NCBI RefSeq assembly: GCF_019703515.2
Contig: NC_059356.1
Span: 26,093,197-26,157,196, forward strand
DNA from: Myxocyprinus asiaticus
Taxonomy: Eukaryota > Chordata > Actinopteri > Cypriniformes > Catostomidae
Direction of reading: 5' to 3'
DNA length: 64,000 nt
Shown here: piece by piece, positions 61,431 to 64,000 of the stretch
Position numbering within the stretch: the stretch's first letter is position 1
How the letters are laid out: every line of letters begins with the position of its first letter
The notes under the pieces: model-generated
Database searches by the model: none
The model's input: the letters and a program-made list of their open reading frames with translations, nothing else
Told to the model about the DNA's origin: nothing
Made by a program: the position numbers and the translations under genes

Positions 61431-61887
61431 TATCATTTGGCATAAGCCCCGTCCTATGGTTCAGCGATATGATGCTGCTTGAACCGTCAGATCCTGCCGG
61501 AGGTGATGACGGCAGGGGAGCAGAGCTTACCCCTGCCCAGGACGAAACCTAAACTATTGGAGATGGGGGTGTGAAAACACGGAAGTATGCATACAATGAG
61601 AGGCAGCTGTCAGGCTTATAAAGCTGAGGCTGTATTGTGATTGGATGTGATGCCTGATGAATGAATCCTCAGATCTTTCTGCTAGAACTACGCTTACGCT
61701 TACATTTCCAAGTGGAGAAGAAATGCACAAACTAACTGGACAAATCTGTCTGAAACGTAATTTATTTAAAAAAATGTTTTACCTGTTTGTTAACTTTTGT
61801 TCGTTGAATATCACACTCACAAGCATGTAGTTGAAAAAAATATATATAAATTTGTCACTCTTGCTCATGTGATAGGCTTTTGCTGAA
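61431..61887. other. Non-coding, GC-richer, nothing assigned
   Basis: 61.44-61.62 kb is less AT-rich (CCTGCCGGAGGTGATGACGG). On the minus strand it has a GGCAGGG then GTAAGC donor-like site. It could hold part of dusp3 but no coding similarity was seen. Confidence 0.3.
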
Positions 61888-62308
61888 TTAAAGGGATATT
61901 TCACCCAAAAATAAAAATTCTCTCATGATTTACTCACTCTCCTGGCATCCTAGATGTATATGGCTTTCTTTCTTCTGCAGACCACAAATGAAGATTTTTA
62001 GAAGAATATTTCAGCTCTGTAGGTCCTCACAATGCAAGTGAATGGTGACCAGAACTTTGAAGCTCAAAAATCCACATAAAGGGAGCACAAAAGTAATCAA
62101 TATGACTCCAGTGGTTTAATCCATGTGTTCAGACATGATATGATAGGTGTGGGTGAGAAACAGATCAATATTATGTCATTTTTTATATCATAAATTTTCC
62201 ATCATGCCCAGTAAGGGGTGATATGCATGAAGAATGTGAATCACCAAAAACAGAAGAAGGAGAATGTGAAAGTGCAAGAATTTATAGTAAAAAGGACTTA
62301 AATATTAA

Positions 62309-63200
62309 GAATCAGAATCAGAATGAGTTTATTGCCAAGTGTTCTCATGTACACAAGGAATTCATTTTGGTGATAGGAGAAACAAGTGCACACAAAACAT
62401 TACAGTGAGACACAGAATATAAAACAAGGTAAGAGTATAAATAGATATACAAATAATAGGACATATAACAGAATGGCGCATGTCCATGTGCAAGTGGTAA
62501 TGTATGTGCAAGTTTGGGGTATGTACAGTTATTGAATGAAATATGTGAATTTACATTATTGCACTATGGGGGAGTCCAGAGGCAGTTTAATTGTTCATGT
62601 GGAAAATGGCCTGAGGGTAAAAACTGTTCTTGTGCCTGGATGTCTTGGCACTCAGTGCTCTGTAGCGCCGGCCAGAGGGCAACAGTTCAAAAAGGGAGTG
62701 GGCAGGGTGGGTGGGGTCCAGAGTGATTCTACCTGCACATTTCCTCACTCTGGAGACATACAGGTCTTGGAGGGTGGGCAGGGAGGCACAAATAATCCTC
62801 TCAGTAGCCCTGAGTGTCCATTGTAGTTTCCTTCTGTCTGATTTGGTGGCTGAACCAAACCAGACAGTTATAGATGTAGCAGGTTGAACTTCCTCAGCTG
62901 ACAACAGAAGTACAACCTCTGCTGAGTCTTCTTCACAATGGAGTCTATGTGGGTGTCCCACTTCAGGTCCTGAGAGATGGTAGAGCCCAGGAACCTGAAT
63001 GACTCCACTGCTGCCACAGTGCTGTTCAGGATGGTGAGGTGGGGGGGGGGGGGGGGGGGGATTTTTTCCTGAAGTCCACTATCATCTCCACTGTTTTGAG
63101 CGTGTTCAGCTCAAGGTTGTTGTGACTGCACCAGATAGTCAGCTAATCAATCTCCCGTCTGTATGCAGACTCGTCACCAACACGGATGATGCTGATGACC
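62309..63200 (-). pseudogene. 5'-truncated LINE (L2-like), end of the reverse transcriptase ORF
   Basis: On the minus strand the tail is CAATAAACTCATTCTGATTC followed by GATTC repeats, a typical L2-type 3' end. The coding part keeps an RT stretch NNLELNTLKTVEMIVDFRKK (about 63060-63115, with a TAG 15 codons earlier) and, in another frame, the C-terminal region SITVWFGSATKSDRRKLQ to LFELLPSGRRYRALSAKTSR (62587-62850). Stops and frameshifts make it dead. The clade is a judgement from these motifs. Confidence 0.8.
63041..63060. repeat. Poly-G tract
   Basis: 20 or more G in a row inside the LINE; prone to assembly error and able to form a quadruplex. Confidence 0.95.
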
Positions 63201-63299
63201 AGTTTCTCACCCACTCCTATCATATTGCTTCTGAATATATGGATTTAACCACCAGAGTCATCTGGAGTACTTTGACAGACTATGTATGGAGCACTATGA

Positions 63300-64000
63300 C
63301 AAAATGTAAATCCTTGGAGACTTTAATATCCACATCTGCTGTCCGTCTAATTATTTGGCAAAATACTTTTTAAATCTCATTGAATCATTTAATCTTGTTT
63401 AGTCTTTGACAGGTCTGACACATGAACATGGACACACATTAGATCTTGTCCTATCACAAGGTTTTACTGTTTGGGACACTGAAATATGTGATGCGGGTTT
63501 CTTTGATCATAACCTTGTAATTTTTAGCCCTTCCTTTCCCTGTCAGCCTGTTAAACCACATATCTCTGCCCAGCGACTTCGAATAATGAATCCTGAAGCT
63601 ACTGATTGTTTCTCTACTGCTTATAAAATTGCTGCCCGTTCCCTCAGTCTGGAAATCTCACCTCCTTACCTAAGCACTGAGGATATTTTAACATCATTTA
63701 GAACAACGTGCATTAATATTTTGGACTCTATTGCCCCCTTGAAGATCAAGCATGCAAAAATGAAATCGGAGCCCTGGTTAAATGATGCCACCCACGCCCT
63801 CAGACAGGCATGTAGAAAAGCTGAGTGGAAATGGAAGACAAGCTGCATGTGTCTTATGACATTCTGAGGGATTCCTGGTTGAAACATCAGAAAACAGTTA
63901 AAGCTGCAAGGTCAAAATTTTCAGATATTATTGCAAAAAACTGTCACAGACCTAGAGTTTTATTTAGTAGGGTAAGATGGGGGAAGAATATCTACATTTA
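63300..64000 (+). pseudogene. Second LINE: end of endonuclease domain and linker, continues past the window
   Basis: In plus-strand frames: LGDFNIHI (AP endonuclease motif, about 63315), a TAG, then THEHGHTLDLVLSQGF (63420), a stretch ending FDHNLVIFSPSFP, and SIAPLKIKHAKMKSEPWLN (63730-63780). After a frameshift near 63830 it continues with KLHVSYDIL and KAARSKFFSDIIAKN-like sequence toward the RT, which lies beyond 64000. It is in the opposite orientation to the LINE at 62309. Confidence 0.8.

Larger units (their letters stand above)
61888..63270. mobile_element. TTAAAGG-family element interrupted by a LINE
   Basis: The left part (61888 to about 62308) starts TTAAAGGGATATTTCACCC and runs to AAAAAGGACTTAAATATT. 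The family sequence resumes at 63201 with TTTCTCACCCACTCCTATC and ATATGGATTTAACCACCAGAG, then decays near 63270. The 0.9 kb between is LINE sequence, so the LINE jumped into this element. Confidence 0.72.

Overview
This window is vertebrate nuclear DNA. It is most likely from a teleost fish, and a cyprinid is my best guess. The reasons are spliced genes with GT-AG introns, AT-rich non-coding DNA with TA, GT and GATA microsatellites, and a dense load of fish-type repeats (Tc1, hAT, short palindromic DNA elements, a tRNA-headed SINE, a chromodomain Ty3/gypsy element and LINE pieces). I see no operons, CRISPR arrays or other bacterial features.

Two host genes can be named. The first is thyroid hormone receptor alpha (thra), plus strand: seven coding exons between 40638 and 49107 give about 396 residues, including both zinc fingers, the hinge, the whole ligand-binding domain and a TR-alpha1-type C-terminus. 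The exon with the start codon was not found. The second is the last exon of a DUSP3 (VHR)-like dual-specificity phosphatase on the minus strand (57898-58106). The two genes are convergent. A good poly(A) signal at 56958-56974 suggests that the thra 3'UTR could be very long (about 7.9 kb) and hold several inverted-repeat elements.

Layout: 1-7.8 kb has non-autonomous hAT elements with 8-bp target duplications, a 1.3-kb palindromic element, and a CpG-rich stretch near 3.2-3.8 kb with a CRE-TATA pair facing the minus strand, next to two unrecognised minus-strand reading frames. 8.6-10.05 kb holds short palindromic DNA elements. 10.6-16.0 kb is a full-length but broken Ty3/gypsy chromovirus-type retrotransposon on the minus strand. 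16.2-19.6 kb is a stack of a nearly intact Tc1 transposon, a palindromic element with another element inside it, and a SINE. 19.6-40.6 kb is gene-poor, with scattered elements, two sibling Tc1 deletion derivatives and a few candidate leader exons or conserved non-coding stretches. 40.6-49.1 kb is thra; 49.1-57.0 kb its probable 3'UTR; 57.5-58.1 kb the dusp3 end. 58.2-64 kb is again repeats: a second Tc1 copy that has lost its catalytic glutamate, a LINE inserted in a palindromic element, and a second LINE that runs off the right edge.

I found no clear evidence of a new biological system. The most unusual points are Pol III-like A and B boxes at the end of both gypsy LTRs, the shared deletion junction in two Tc1 derivatives, the fold-back content of the probable thra 3'UTR, and the unexplained CRE-TATA promoter at 3.66 kb.
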